In this document: piece by piece, positions 49,501 to 63,646 of the stretch
Position numbering within the stretch: the stretch's first letter is position 1
Layout of the letters: each line of letters starts with the position of its first letter
DNA from: Dirofilaria immitis
Lineage: Eukaryota > Nematoda > Chromadorea > Rhabditida > Onchocercidae
Reading direction: 5' to 3'
Length of the DNA stretch: 64,000 bases
NCBI GenBank assembly: GCA_024305405.1
Contig: JAKNDB010000068.1
Location: forward strand, 4,716,001-4,780,000
Program-made: the position numbers and the translations under genes
The notes under the pieces: generated by a model
What the model saw: the letters and a program-made list of their open reading frames with translations, nothing else
The model's database searches: none
Told to the model about the DNA's origin: nothing

Positions 49501-52500
49501 TGATAATTTGCCAAGTTAAATTATTCTTTTCATTTAGCATTTTAAAAATGCAAAGAAATAAGCATAATTATCCGTAACCAATTAAAAATAATTATAATTT
49601 TATGTATAAATAAATAATATTTTGCATTTTCTCATTTTTATATTTTTCTGTAAAAAAATTTTTGCTTTTTTTCATTTTTATTGTTTTTTTAAAATAATTG
49701 CAAATTTTATATTTTTTCGAAAAGAAAAATTGTATTACAAAGAAAAAGAAAAAAGAAATATTTATTTGTTGTGAAAATTTGACAGTTATTATTGAATTTC
49801 ATTTTTTCTCTTCCTATTTCTTAAATGAATTAATTAATTTACTTCACTTTATCATCTATTATCATACATAAGAATGTATGGTAAAATGAAATCTTAAAAT
49901 TCTCTTAAATATATATGTATTCGTATTCGTATTTGTTTCAATGTCTTATCTAAATTGCTTCATTTTTGCAAATTTTTGAAATGAAACGAATTAATTTAGC
50001 CATTTGAGAAATGTTTCAAAAAAATATTATTAATATACCGTTAAAATTGTTTTCATCTATAAGTGCTTAGTATTGAAAATTATTTGATTTCTATTTTTAT
50101 TCTTAAATAATTAAAAATAAAAAAAAAGTTTCTCAATGATCTTACTAACCTAACAGTTGTTTGTAATTTACTTTGAAAGGAGTCATTTTGAAAATTTTCG
50201 TTTTTAAAAATCTTTTTGCATATGTATATATTTGAATTGTATATCGTATTACTGTATTGTAACTAATTTTCATACATTACGACACGTTTTTGTTAATTTA
50301 TTTTTATTTTTTATTGACATTTTTGACCTCTGAAAGATTAACAGGAGCATTGGATGATAAATTAAGACATAAATTTCATGGTAGCATTAATCAATCAGTA
50401 CGGATGATATATATCACATAGAAATTTAATTAGTTTAATCTAACTTGAATTTGTTTTTCAATTTTATAATAAGATTGAAAGAATTTAAAATTTAAATATA
50501 ATCTCTAATAACAAACATGAGTACATTTATTAGATTAATTTCTCAAAACTATTTTACTTAGTCGAAGAAATGTCTAAATCGAATAGCTGATAAAATTCAA
50601 TGAATAAATGAATGAAAATTGATTTTTATTAACTTATTACATATTATTTTATATTGAATTATTATTTGAAGAAACGATTCGACTTTCTTTAACAATTCTA
50701 TTTATTCTCGATGACAGTTAGACAACAATACCTATTCTCGATGATAGTTGAATACATACTTTATAGAATAACTTAAATGCAGCAAACGTTACGAAACTAT
50801 AGCAAAGTAATGCTTAATAAAATATGCAACAAAAAAATCGAAATAAAACGATTGTTTATATTTTAGTTATTTAAATATATTCGTTTATTTATTTATCATT
50901 ACATTGATAAAATGTGAAAAAAATAAAATGAAAACAGAAATTTATTTTATTTACCTTAGATTTCATCTGTATTCTGTCAACAATCGTAATAAATAATTAA
51001 TGATATTGCAGTAATTATCAGAATTTTATATTTATTAACAAACATTCTAATTAATATTATTCAAAGTATAAAAAAAAATCTATAGGATACATTATAATTC
51101 TATGGGATATATCACATATTTTTATTGTAATATTTCAGGGATATAGTACATTAAAGTAAATATCAATGTAATACGTACGGCAGCATTACAGTAGCTTATT
51201 ACGGTAACCTATCGTTATTAAGACATTTTTATAGAAAAGAATAGAAGCAACTAGATTGCCATACTGTAAGTTATTTTTCTTTGACACATAACTGAGACCT
51301 CATTGAAAGTTATAAATCACAGGAGAGATAATAGCTTATTACCTTATTGCTTTAACTTGAGCTTAAATTTACTATACGCACTATAAATACTGGGTTTTAT
51401 CTAAAGACCATATTTTTCATATGTTAGCAATATCATTCTTTTTCTCATCATCATATAAATCTGTACAGTTTATTCAGTAATCATTTATCCCGCAAGCAGC
51501 AGTATAAATCTTTAAAGTACTGATCAACATATTCTGTCTAACTAATTGCTTAAAATTCATATAATTGTAACTTTTTAATTTTATATTGTATAATGGAATT
51601 GCGAGAAATAAAAAAGAACAAATTAATAAGAGTTTAATGGATTGATTGACTGATTGAAATAATATTCTAAAATTATCCTTCTTTTCTGATCTTACAATGA
51701 ATCGCAAATATATCAGTAAATAACAACTGGCATATTTTTGAAAAAAAAAATGGAATATTATTATCTGAATAACTAATCATCTTTTTAGCCTATCATCATT
51801 TTATTCCTTACTTCCTTTATGTATTTATCGCTAATTCCTCTTTCAAATCTTTCAATTTTCCATTTCTAAAATTAATTAGTTAAAAAATTTGCCTGAAAAA
51901 AGATAAGTGAGATGAAAAGTGCAATGAAAATCTCATCTATTTCATCTAACTTTAATTAAACTATAAAAAAATTTGCTTCTTTCCCTCTTCAACTATTTTG
52001 TTTTCCTTATTGAAAGCTCTTGAAAAATCTAAGATTACTGAAAAAATTACGTTCTCATCTTTCTTTTAATATTTAAAATTAATTACGATGTGATGAATTA
52101 TAAAGCAATTAAATTTAATGAAATGAAGATAGATGTAACTGTTAACAATTTAAGTTTAATTAAATTTAATGCTGCAATTTGAAGTTGTAAATTTCATTCG
52201 TTTAAAATTTAAGAGAAACGACGAATTGAACATAAATTAAAAAAGGGAGAAATAGAGGGAAAGAGAAATGAATGAAAAATACTAATTAATCGTTGTATTG
52301 ATTATTTCTAAAATGTTGCATTAGAATAATTCTAAATGAACATTTGGAGAAATAAATATTAATCCTGTTTAATTTACTATTCAATACAGCCTAAAAAAAT
52401 TTTGATTTAAAATTATACGATTTCAATGATTTTAAATTAATTTCAAATTCGTACAGCTCCACAAAAATATTTTACTATTCGAATAATTTGCACGATGAAA

Positions 52501-54535
52501 ATTATCGAAAGATAATAGTAATAGTTTCATTGTAATTATTTTCGTTATATTTAATCAATTTGAAATTATTCAATTGAACAATTAATTCAATTAATGAATA
52601 ATAATATCTGACAATGGATAGTATGTTAGATTTTAATTAAAATTTATTGTTGTATTTACATTAAATTTTATTTTATTACCTAATTTCAAAATATTTAAAA
52701 AATTTTTAGTTATTTTCAACAATAAGTTGAAAGTTTTTAAGAAAACAATTAAAAAAAACGACATCCATTCTTTATTTTCATTTAAAAATTAATTAAAAAG
52801 AAAGAAAGAAAAAAGAGATATAAATATGACCAAAAGATCAAAAATTGTTCTTTTTTTTCTAAAACTTATTAAATAACAATATGGGGGTTATTTTATTTGC
52901 AAAAATTTACATGTAATTAAAATATTTTTGAATTAAATAAAAATTTTTTCAATTAATTTATTTACCTAAAATGAATGATAAATTATGAAGTTTATGAGTT
53001 CGAATATTTTTCAGCTAAATGATCAAATGATTTGAATATGATATAATAAATCATAAGAAATCTTACTTCCTCTGATTGAAGTAAAAAAAATAGACAATTA
53101 GTGAACATTGTGAGGGAAAACACTTAAACTTAGAATTTTTTTTGAATAAAATATTTTTAACATATCTAACTATAACATATAATCATAGTAATATGATACC
53201 AAATATCATTATGTTCTTATATGATTATTTGAAGTAATAATTAGAATTTCCTAACTTTAAATTTCGATGATTACGTTACTTTATTTTTTAGTAAAAATAA
53301 TGAAAAATTTTAAAAGCCAAAATTTATTAACGAAGAAATAAGCATATAAAAGATTTCAATTTTAAAACATATTATTTTTTATTTAGAATTTTCCTGAAAT
53401 TTATGATGGCAACATTAATCTGTTAATTACTATTGTTTAATTGTTTATTAAATGATAAATATTTTGACCAAAAATCTTTTTGCATCAATAATTTAATCAT
53501 TTATGATATATGTATGTTCGGGATTCAAATTTATTCAATATTTTTAAATCTATTTCACTGAAACTTTTAATATAATTATTTATTTTTGTTTACAAAATAT
53601 GAAATAAATTTATTAATAATAATACCTCGTTTAATCGATGTCTTTCAATTTCAAATTTTCTCCTATTCAAATATTTTTTTTCTTAAAAATCATCATAATC
53701 CCATAATTGTGTAATTTCGAAATCTCATAATCTCGAAATTCTCATGCATGAGTTATTGATGGTATTAACGAAATATTAAATATTTGGGAAAGGAAAGAAT
53801 GAAGGAGACGAAAGAAATTTAAAATATGAAAATATCAATTGATAAAGGAAACTAGAAGATATAAAGAAAGATAGGAAAGAGAAATTGAATTGTGTAATAA
53901 ATTAAATTTTTGTGTAGTAATAAATAAAATTTACACTCTCATCATTTTGGAGTAACTAAACGATATCTCTTGCATTTCTTGACGAATTTTAACGTAATTT
54001 ACTTCAAAAAGCTAATTTAATTGATAATTATAAAATACTATAATGATAACTGAAAATAATCCAATAAAATAAATTGCTTAAAGGAATTTGCTTTATTCAC
54101 TTATCTATTGATTGTAAAAATTGAATTGACTGAAAATATTTCTAAAATTAAATTAATTAATTATTTTATTGTCTAATACTAATAGCTAGCAAGATAGAAA
54201 TGCATATTGCATTATAAAATATATAATAAGTTATCAGCTAATAAAATGATAAAATTCAATATAATATATCCTTCATTTATTACTTCAATGTACCCATAAA
54301 CAAAACTTATATTTAAATTAGTTAATCAATTTAAACGAAAAATCAATAACTAACCTATTTGATCGATTCTTGAACCAAGTAACAACGAAAGAGTTACCAA
54401 AACAATTGCTAAAACGGTTAGCACAATCGCAATTGTTGTAATCATACGTCGAGCATAAGTTTGATTTTGCTCTTTTCGATATTCCAAACTTTCAGTTCTT
54501 ATTTCTTCTTCCATTCTTTTCAAATTATGAAACAT
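46505..54535 (-). CDS. Small single-pass membrane protein (96 aa), unknown function
   Basis: Two exons in transcript order, 54535-54355 and 46614-46505, join in phase (ATA G + TA AAC) to 291 nt. N-terminus MFHNLKRMEEEIRTESLEYR is charged and helical; Arg29-Arg30 precede a strong membrane segment (about residues 32-54, ITTIAIVLTVLAIVLVTLSL); the C-terminal 40 residues hold NETL (62) and NGTV (83), possible N-glycosylation sites. Positive-inside rule suggests N-in, C-out (type II). Both exons have good splice signals (GGTTAGTT donor, TTTTAG acceptor) and clear codon structure in otherwise non-coding DNA, and the acceptor exon ends in a natural stop. I do not recognise the family. Extra exons in the 7.7 kb intron cannot be excluded. 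ATG at 54535 has a second in-frame Met seven codons later. Confidence 0.6.
46615..54354 (-). other. Giant AT-rich intron of the small membrane protein gene
   Basis: 7.7 kb of about 80% AT sequence with no open frame I can support, many A/T homopolymers and AATAAT-type simple sequence (for example 48040-48080). No transposase, RT or RNA gene was seen. Confidence 0.5.
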
Positions 54536-56489
54536 AATATTTTAAAAATTTAAATTATAAATTTTAGTTAACATATTAAAACGAAATACAATGATAATAA
54601 TACATATTTTTCGACATACAATGAAAATAATTATAATATTGAAAATTTTGATTAATTAATTAAAAATTAATATAAAATAAATTTTTGCAAAATCAAACAA
54701 ATTCAAAAATTTATAAGCTTGGGAATAAAAATTATTCTATCTGATTTTAGAATTAAAAAAAGAAAAATAATTAATAAATAATGGAAAATGAACGAGCAAG
54801 CAAATTTAATATGTAATATTTGAAATGATAAAAAGTTTTTATTTAAAATTTAATATTTATATATATATATTGGTGAAGATAATAGAATCGGATAGAATTT
54901 GTAATGAATTTCTTAAATTTTCAATATTATTTTTTAATGGAATTTATAATCGATTTTTTTCTTTCCAATTCCAATTATTTCGCAAAAAAATTTAACTAAT
55001 TTTTTTTACATAATGACCGGTAGATGATGAATGATAGTTATATCGATTGATGTATTAAATATCAACAGATATAAAATATATTATCACATGACGAATAAAA
55101 ACTTTTCGGAGGACTGAAAATGTCTTTATTCGGTCGGCTAAAATATCAATAATATTGAGAATGGATTACGTCATTTGTTTGTTTACGTAATCGAAGTTAC
55201 TTGAAGGAATGAAAACGAACTTTTTTTTTCTTAATATTTAGAATAAAATTTAAATCTCGATTTATTAAATGCTTTTCCATCTAATCCTAAGCGAATGAAT
55301 GAATATTCATTGCTTTATATGTTAATTATTTATATCAAATAAAACAATACAACTAGAAATAACTTTATAATTTTTTTCGTATAATTTATCTTATATATTT
55401 TAAATAAAATTTAAATTTAAATTTCCTAATATAACATTTATACTAAAATAATCAATTAACTAAACGAAGAATAGAAGAAACGATACGAATTAAGAATAAC
55501 ATTATATAATTTACAAAGAACAACTTTATAAAATTTAGAGAACTTCAATAATTATTTTAAGAATAAAATTTAAATTTAAATTTACTAAATGTAACTTTAT
55601 ACTGATTGAAAAATTTATAATAAAATCAAGGATAGAAATGAATATGAGTGAATATCGTGCAACTTAGCAAAGTTTAATTATTTTAAAACTGAGAAGCAGT
55701 AATGATTCTCGTCTCGATGGATTCATTGGACGAATTGATGAATTCACTTGATGCAAGGAAGATGAATGAATTATTTATGATATTATAATAACAATGATAA
55801 CTGGAAATGATTTGAACGAGATGATAGATATTCATTGGCTGTTAGTTCTTTAAAATGTAATCATTTATATTTGATGCTAAAACTTGATGTGCGAAAGTTG
55901 AAATTTCTCTTTCATCCTTACTCTCTTTCTTATTCCTCTCATTTTTATGGCTTTTTCTTCATCATTTTTACCAGATGCAAAAAGTTATGGATCTTTAAGG
56001 CTTAACAATAAGACCTTCTCAGCATGGAACTTAATATTTATAATAGTATTGTCAATCAACACATAAATCATCACCTTTATGCTTGGCTCTATTAACAATA
56101 AGCCTAGAAAAAGCAATAATAAATTCAAAAAAGCATCGAAAAAAAAAGTAAAGTCAAGGGAAAGAAATTTCAAAAATTTAAGTATTGCGAAAGCATTCAG
56201 AGTACGAGAATGATAAATAAACTAAGCTTGTTGATAAGAGCAGGAGTAAAATTAAATTAAAAAAATTCGTATATCGTTGCTTTATTTTTGTTTATTACCA
56301 ACCTTTTATGAAATTTATTTGATCGACAAAAGTTATAAAAGAAGAAATTGATCGAAAAAATAATTGTATAAAATAGGAATGAAATGAATGATATTTTGAA
56401 TTTTAATCATAAAACTATTTAGCTGAAATTTAAATTTTCGATATGAAATTATTCGAACAAATCGTGAAATAAATTTTATGTTTATTTCT

Positions 56490-56650
56490 AGCAAACAATT
56501 CTAGGTGGCTCATTAATTAGTCCGGAACAGGTAACATCCAAACTTGTCATGATCACATCACTAAAAAACTAGGCCAATTTAAATTAATACTAATAATGCC
56601 AGGAAAAGCTAGACCATTAGTTGTAGCAGAAACTGGTACAATTGCATGTT
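56490..56650. other. Isolated higher-GC island
   Basis: About 160 bases of roughly 40% GC in surroundings near 20% GC. Minus strand reads a short protein-like stretch (AIVPVSATTNGLAFPGIISI and onward) that ends in a stop; plus strand reads PGKARPLVVAETGTIACY. Neither has a start or splice context. It could be a decayed transferred fragment (filarial genomes often hold Wolbachia pieces) or an old element. I cannot identify it. Confidence 0.4.
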
Positions 56651-58737
56651 ACTCGATAAATAGATACACTTACTTTTCAATATTGTTTGAATAATTTTCA
56701 AAAAAACCAAGTCATAAATGAAGGATTTATCTGATAAAGCAATCAGTCGAATTGACTGATCACTTTTTTTAATTCAACCATTAATCTATTTTAAAATGAT
56801 TAATTAAAAACGAAAATTCTTTCTCTTTATGTAAAGAAATCAAATTAAAAATTAAGAAGTAATAAATGTATGCCAGTTTAATATGAGGTTGAAGGTGAAA
56901 TAATTAATTTATTGATTAATTCTATGATTGTTCAATTTTTTTCATTTTAATAATAATCGATTAATTGTTCTATTTTACTTTACTTCAATTCACCGTATCT
57001 TTGAAAACTATCCATTCAGAGATATGTGATCAATCATTGTTGATCTTATCACACGGATTAATATCATTATTTCATATACGATAAAATAAGGGATAAAATT
57101 TTTATAAATTCTTTAATTTTGTTTATTCAAATCAATCGTATCATAAATCTTGATAACTCATCTGTTTCATAGTAATAATAATATCATAACTTAATTTTAT
57201 TATTACTTAATCCTAATTGAATTAATTAGTGGGGTGATAAAAGTTCCATAGCGTAATTTTCTCACGATCATTATACATTGGATGATTATTATAATATTAT
57301 GATGATTATGTTACGACGATTATACTCTATTTCTATGACAGTATTGTTATAATGATTATACCGCCATAACGATTATATTGTAATAATTGTTTCATGTTAT
57401 ATTAATTATGTCATACTATATTGTAATAATTATTATTACGATAATTTCTAAATCTTGATTCTTTGATTTTATTATCATAAATATGTTTAAAATAATCATA
57501 TTTTTAATCTTTCTTTGGATTAGGAGTAATTGCTAGTTTTACAGGTCAATGATGAATTAATTCATCTCGAGAACAGAATTTAATGAAATGACAAAAACAA
57601 AGTAGCTTATAATGGAATGATAAATTGTTCCGAATATTATTATTTAAATCAATATTAGATTGAAAGATCATAAATTTAAATTATCGTTGAAACTATCATA
57701 TTTGTTCAAAAATATCAAAGTTTTTTTCAGTTTGTTTGATTGAATGATTATCAATATTATTCATTTCATTCTTGAACACAGATGTTATTTAATCAAAAAG
57801 TATGATGGATCATATTTGATTACAGATAATACTAATTTCGATTTCTAACGTTAAATGATCGATGAGTTAAAAAAGCGAGAATTTTTAACAATAATAACAC
57901 TATTGAGATTATATTTGCAATCATGATCTTATCAAATAAGGAGAAAAATAATTACTCGATGATAATTGCTCAATTACTGAAATAGCAATATTCTGATATA
58001 GCAGCAAACAATTTAAAAGATTAGAAAATGTTAATTCATTTATCGGCATAAATGCAATAATTCAAATAATATTTACAAGTTTTCTCAGTGAATCATTTTC
58101 TCTATCTCGAGAATATAATAAGAATTTAAAGTTTAAATTTCAATCTTATTCCTAAATAATATTCTCCCATAGTTTTAATTTTCCCTATTAAAGTATTTTT
58201 ATTGATAACGTATCATTTAACTCATCAAGATTCTCTATTATTTCATATTCTCGATTTGCATTTTCCATTATTGTTTGTTTATTCAAGATTAGACTGTCTT
58301 CTGATCGATAAAGGACAACATATCAGTTATGTTAAATTTCAATGTAAGTAAAAGATTTCTTTTAGAGATTAATTCCATAAAGTTTCACTTTAAATCATGC
58401 AGTCCTTTATCACCTTTTCAATGATGTCATAACATAAAAAATAAAAAATTCTTACATTTCTTATAAATATTATAATTTTTTATTTAAAAATCTTTTCTAT
58501 CATATTCTATGGAGTTATGAAGATTAAGGCCATACCCATCCGTAAGATTCTGCCAGAAAAAAAATTCATTTTTTTTTTTATACTAAAATCTATTAGCATT
58601 TCTTTTTTCTTTTATCTTTTACAAAATTGTTGTGAATATAATCAATTTCAGATTGGTTAATATCATTCTATCTTTTCAGTATTTTTCTATTATTTATCTA
58701 TTGCTGTTTTTGTAGTTTAGGTAAGTTCCTTAATCGA

Positions 58738-59049
58738 TTATTTTTTAACCAAAAAGAATAGGCAATTCACAAAATACCAAATATGTACGAATCTTATTTT
58801 CAAGGATGTGGCCCCATTAAATTTTTTAAAGATCGGAAGCGTTTGGTAAAGCAAAATGGATGCGATGAATCTTGGAAAATCAAGGGCCCAAGATCGCAAA
58901 AAGCTGGAAAAAGGCGAGAATGCTAGGACCGGAGCCAAAAGAGTAAATGCAATAAGGCAGAGCGAGAGAGAGAGAATCGCCAAGACTGAAAAATCAGGGA
59001 AGACCACAAAAAAATGAAAGACCAGCTGAAGTGTAAAAACAACGAACAC
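58738..59049 (-). other. Unassigned 103-codon open frame in a higher-GC island
   Basis: Longest open frame in the AT-rich tail. It begins with GTG (no ATG nearby) and runs to a stop at 58738. The product would be strongly hydrophobic with two or three possible membrane segments and a basic end (LPIFKKFNGATSLKIRFVH). The plus strand of the same island also has a 53-codon ATG frame (58856-59017), Lys/Arg-rich (DRKKLEKGENARTGAKR). At most one can be real; both may be relics. Composition differs sharply from the flanks. Function unknown. Confidence 0.3.
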
Positions 59050-62000
59050 TAAGATTTATCGGAGATTACCATGTTATCCATTTCAATTATGTTGTTTGTC
59101 TTATTTAAATTATTCTTTTTTTCTCTTTTTTTTTTACATCATATATATCGTAGATATGTTCCTTCTCATCATGGCATGAAATTTGTAGGCCAAAAAATCA
59201 TGATCGATATCTTAATGATGTTTCGTATGAATGTTAAGAATTGAAACATAATTTTTATGCTTTGTAATATTTTTAAATCACAATTTAATTCTATGAAACA
59301 TTTTTTACTATTTTTGAAGATTTCATTACTTAAACTTCCAATTTGTTTTATGAACTAATGAAATTTTTCAAATATTTCAAGCGCATATTCTAACATTTAG
59401 ATTCCAAACGTTTTCTTTTCTTTCAAATTTATAGAAGCAATTTCACTTAGCAATACTTATTATACTCAAATATTTTAATTTTCTTCTTCAGTGATGATAA
59501 GGAAGAAAAAAACAATATATGGATGATGATCTGAAATCGATTAAAGATTGAGATTAGCTTAAAAACTTTTGTTATCATAATTTTAGAAATCGCGAATATG
59601 ATTGATACTTTTTTACTATATTTTTAAAATAAAATTGGTCTAAAATAGTATGATAAATTAAAGGCCTTATTGAAATATTCTAATGGCAGAAGAATTTATT
59701 GCATAAAGAATAGAGAGAAATAATTAAGGAAGTAGTAAACGATTGGCAAATATTAATAGCCTTTGGGATTATTTTAGGTGAAATACTCTAACTAAAGAAT
59801 TGAGCCATTGCTTATATAATAGGCGAATGTTGAATGAAGTAGGAAATGGTAGTCAAATATATAGAAACAATAAATAGAAACAACAACGAAGGAATATGTA
59901 AAAATAATTTGTTGAAAGGTTGAATGAAAAGAAAGAAAGGAAGTAAATGAAATTACTGAAATTGTAGCAACTTTGAAGAAATACATCGATGACAATAACG
60001 CATCGAGCCTATCAGGCTGAAAATTGAATAATTGTTAACTGATGGTCGATGTCTATTATCGTTATACTCTTTGTTTAGTAGTTTTGGCAAGTTGCAAAAA
60101 TTGAAGATTATAAATTAGATCAAAAAAATATAGATAATCAATTTGAATGAGAGGAAGAGAAGGAAAACATGAATTCACAGGTGAGCTGGATATATGATAT
60201 TTAAATTATTAAACAGATGATTTAGATATCAACTGATGGTGGATATGAGATTTTAGATAAGACAAGAGTTGATAGATGAATAGCAACGACAAAAAATTAT
60301 TACTATAGTAAGATTGGAAAAATTGAAATATAATAAATATATTATAAAACAATAGATTAATACATTAATACTATACTTATCATCCTGTCAAGTTGAAATT
60401 GATATTAAATACAATTATATTTTAAAAAAGTAAACAAACGATAATTGCTTATATTATAATTTACATTTTATAAAAAACAATAAGGTCTTCAAAGTTTTTT
60501 TATATCAATTCGATGCAAAAAAGTCTTTATCGTTAATATATATGAAAAAAATTTTTCTTTATTTCAAATTAAATTCTTCATATATTTATATATTTGATAG
60601 GTAATCTAGATTCCAACCAATGCATGATAAGAGTTCAACGATTCGTAGGATTTTAACCTCAATGAATTTTAAGCAAAATATGAAATCAATTTGCAAAAAG
60701 TTGTCTCGATATCTATCTTGCGATTTTATATCGCGTGCACTCCAAGCATTATCAATGACTGATTTATTATTTCATTGATTTGCTAATCTTTCTCTTTACC
60801 ACCTATAATTTTACAAATGCTTTTTTTAATTTGCTATAAGCAGACGAAATGTAATATTTTCCTTCAAGTTTTCTTTTTATTTATTTTTATCATTGAATAT
60901 AGTATTGAGTGATTACATTTGTGATCACAATAAATCATAGTTCTATCAAATTGATGATACTGCTTAATTTTGTCTATCAAGTAAATTATATGGTACCTTA
61001 ATATGAAGGTTTAATTATATGATAAGAATCAATAGGTAATTTAATTTAATTTAAGTTGCAAGATTTATTTCATTGAGCAAATAAATTAAATTCTAAAAAT
61101 CGTTTTCCTATTTTTGTTCAACTTAATCTCTAACACGAAAATTTGCATAATCTTTTTGTTTTATTATTATTTTATAATATCAGCTTTAATTCGATCAGGA
61201 AAATTAAGATCGAGATCTTTGCTTCACATATTCTAAAAATTTCACATGAATAACCTGATTTCTATGGACAATCATGGCCCCAATAAATTTTTGATATCAT
61301 ATCATTTATCAATCGAGAATCAATAATTGATTCAGCTATTTAATAACAATAGTTTTATTCAAATTTATTTTCTTACTTATTAGCTCCATTTTCTTGACTA
61401 TATGAAATATTTCGAGAATGAATTTCATAAAATTATATATCATATTTCGTTAAAAATATGAAATGATAAGCAGAAAAAAATCATTTTATTACTACAATAT
61501 TTTCGCTTTTCCAGATGATGAATTTCATTATTCAATTTTAAGCAATAATGTGATGAATTGTGTAATATAAGCAATAATAGTTATATATATGTTACAATTG
61601 CAGGAAATAGTAAATCTATATTTTAGTATTTACGTCATTTCCGTTACGCATGAATGAATGATATATGAAATAATGTTAGCTTATAATTAATATTTTAATA
61701 TCTAACAGTGATTATTGTGCAATTTTGTCTTCACTCATTAGATCAAATAAATATTATCCATAAATCATTGATTATAAATATTAAAAGAAAAAAATTTGAC
61801 AACTAAGTTTTTGAGAAATAATTTAAGCATATAATTTTCATTGCTATCAATTGCTAGGAATTTTTAAATAAGCTGTTGATGACATTGATTGATTTAAGAT
61901 TATTTAAGTGTCAATTCAGATTTTAGAAATGTTTTTTTCTTTCAAGTATATCCTAAAATGGCAAAAATATTTCGTTTATTTATCATATTTATTTCTTAAC

Positions 62001-63542
62001 TTTCTTGCACAAAAATGAATAATCATAAAACAAATATTTTTAATCATATATTTAAAAAAGAGCTAAATTAGAAAAATGAATGATGAATATTTTAAATATT
62101 TAAAATATTCTTTAATGTACTGTATCTTTTATAGCTTTTATTAAGTTGTAAAAAAATAAAAATAAAAAAATTAGCTTAAAATGGAGTAGAGTTTCGATTT
62201 AGGTTGTTATTACGGTGGTAATTTAGTATCAAATAAATTTGAAAAATTTGATTATGTATGAGAGATCTGGCAAATGTATCTATCGAATTTTCATATCACT
62301 TCACTATGCATCTAATATCAAGGATAATTAATTATATGTCAAGTAATACTTCAATTTTGTATCTCACAAATTCAAAATGATTGACGAAAATTTATCAAAA
62401 GGTCGATGTGTGATATAAGGATTCTTTGACACTTATGATTTGTGATAATAATAGTGATTTTTAAGCAAATGCTTTTCCAGTTCCTGATAATATTAAGTTT
62501 ATTTTCTTTCGATTACTTAAAATCTTCTAATAAACATAGTCAGTTGAAGGTTTATGAAGGAATTCGGATTTTAGAAAATATTGATTTGATTGACAATCAT
62601 GAAAAGCAAAAAGCTTACCAGATGAGATAAAAACAGATAAGAAAATGTATCTACTGAAAAAAGTTTACAAGATAAGAATTTGATTGTAAGAATAAAAAGT
62701 ATTGAATTTTGATCCGAATTCTCGATTTTTGAAAAATTTTATTTCTAATTTTTAAAAAAAAATTTTATATTTTAAGTTTATATTTTATGTCGATTTCATA
62801 TAACCAATGGAATTTTTTAATTTTTGCTAGACGTTAATTACAGAATTAAATATTCAAGATAATAAATTTAATGCTTAACAGAGTATTAATTCTTAGTGAT
62901 AAAAGAAAAAAATATTAAAATCAATTTATTAATGAAAAAATGATGAAATTAAGCCATACCTGTCTCATTTTATCTATTTTAATATATTGTTTTAAGGTCT
63001 CATGAAGTTTTTAGTACCATGATGGTTAACAAAAGAAAAAAGGAAGATTGATACGTTTTTTTAAGAGGATAATACTTTCTTTTTTAATTTTCTATAATTC
63101 ATCCATATCTATTAATTTCTCAGCTATTTCATTTTGTAATATTTAAATTTAAGAAATACATAAACAATAGCTATAAAAATTTTGTTGCATTTGAAAAATT
63201 GAAGAAGTTGAGGATATTGAAAATGATCATTTTAATTACTTTCAAGTTTTTTTTTCTTTAATTTGATGCATTCTCAAAATGCTGAAAAAAATGCAAGAGG
63301 TTAAATTATAGATCATTCATACAAATAAATAATATTAAACTATCAACTTTTTTGAATGCTATTCCGAAATGCTAGAAAATGATAGGAAGAATGGAAAGTA
63401 TATTATTATTATTTTAATTAATTATTTTAATTAGTATATATTTCGTTCTTTTTTTTAAATAAATGAAACTTTTAATTATAAATTTCTTTGAATTGATTCA
63501 TCACATCAACGACACATATATTAAATTAAGCATTATGGAAAG

Positions 63543-63646
63543 TAAAAGATAAAGCATAGTATTTTTTCGAAGTTTTCTTTTTCTTTGTTTTCAACTTAAC
63601 TTTCAAGTTAATCACTAATAATTCAAATACTATGCTTTATCTTTTA
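63543..63646. repeat. Perfect 22-base inverted repeat with 60-base spacer
   Basis: TAAAAGATAAAGCATAGTAT(TT) at 63543-63564 is the exact reverse complement of 63625-63646. The unit could fold into a hairpin or be a small foldback (MITE-like) element. No obvious target-site duplication was seen. Confidence 0.8.
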
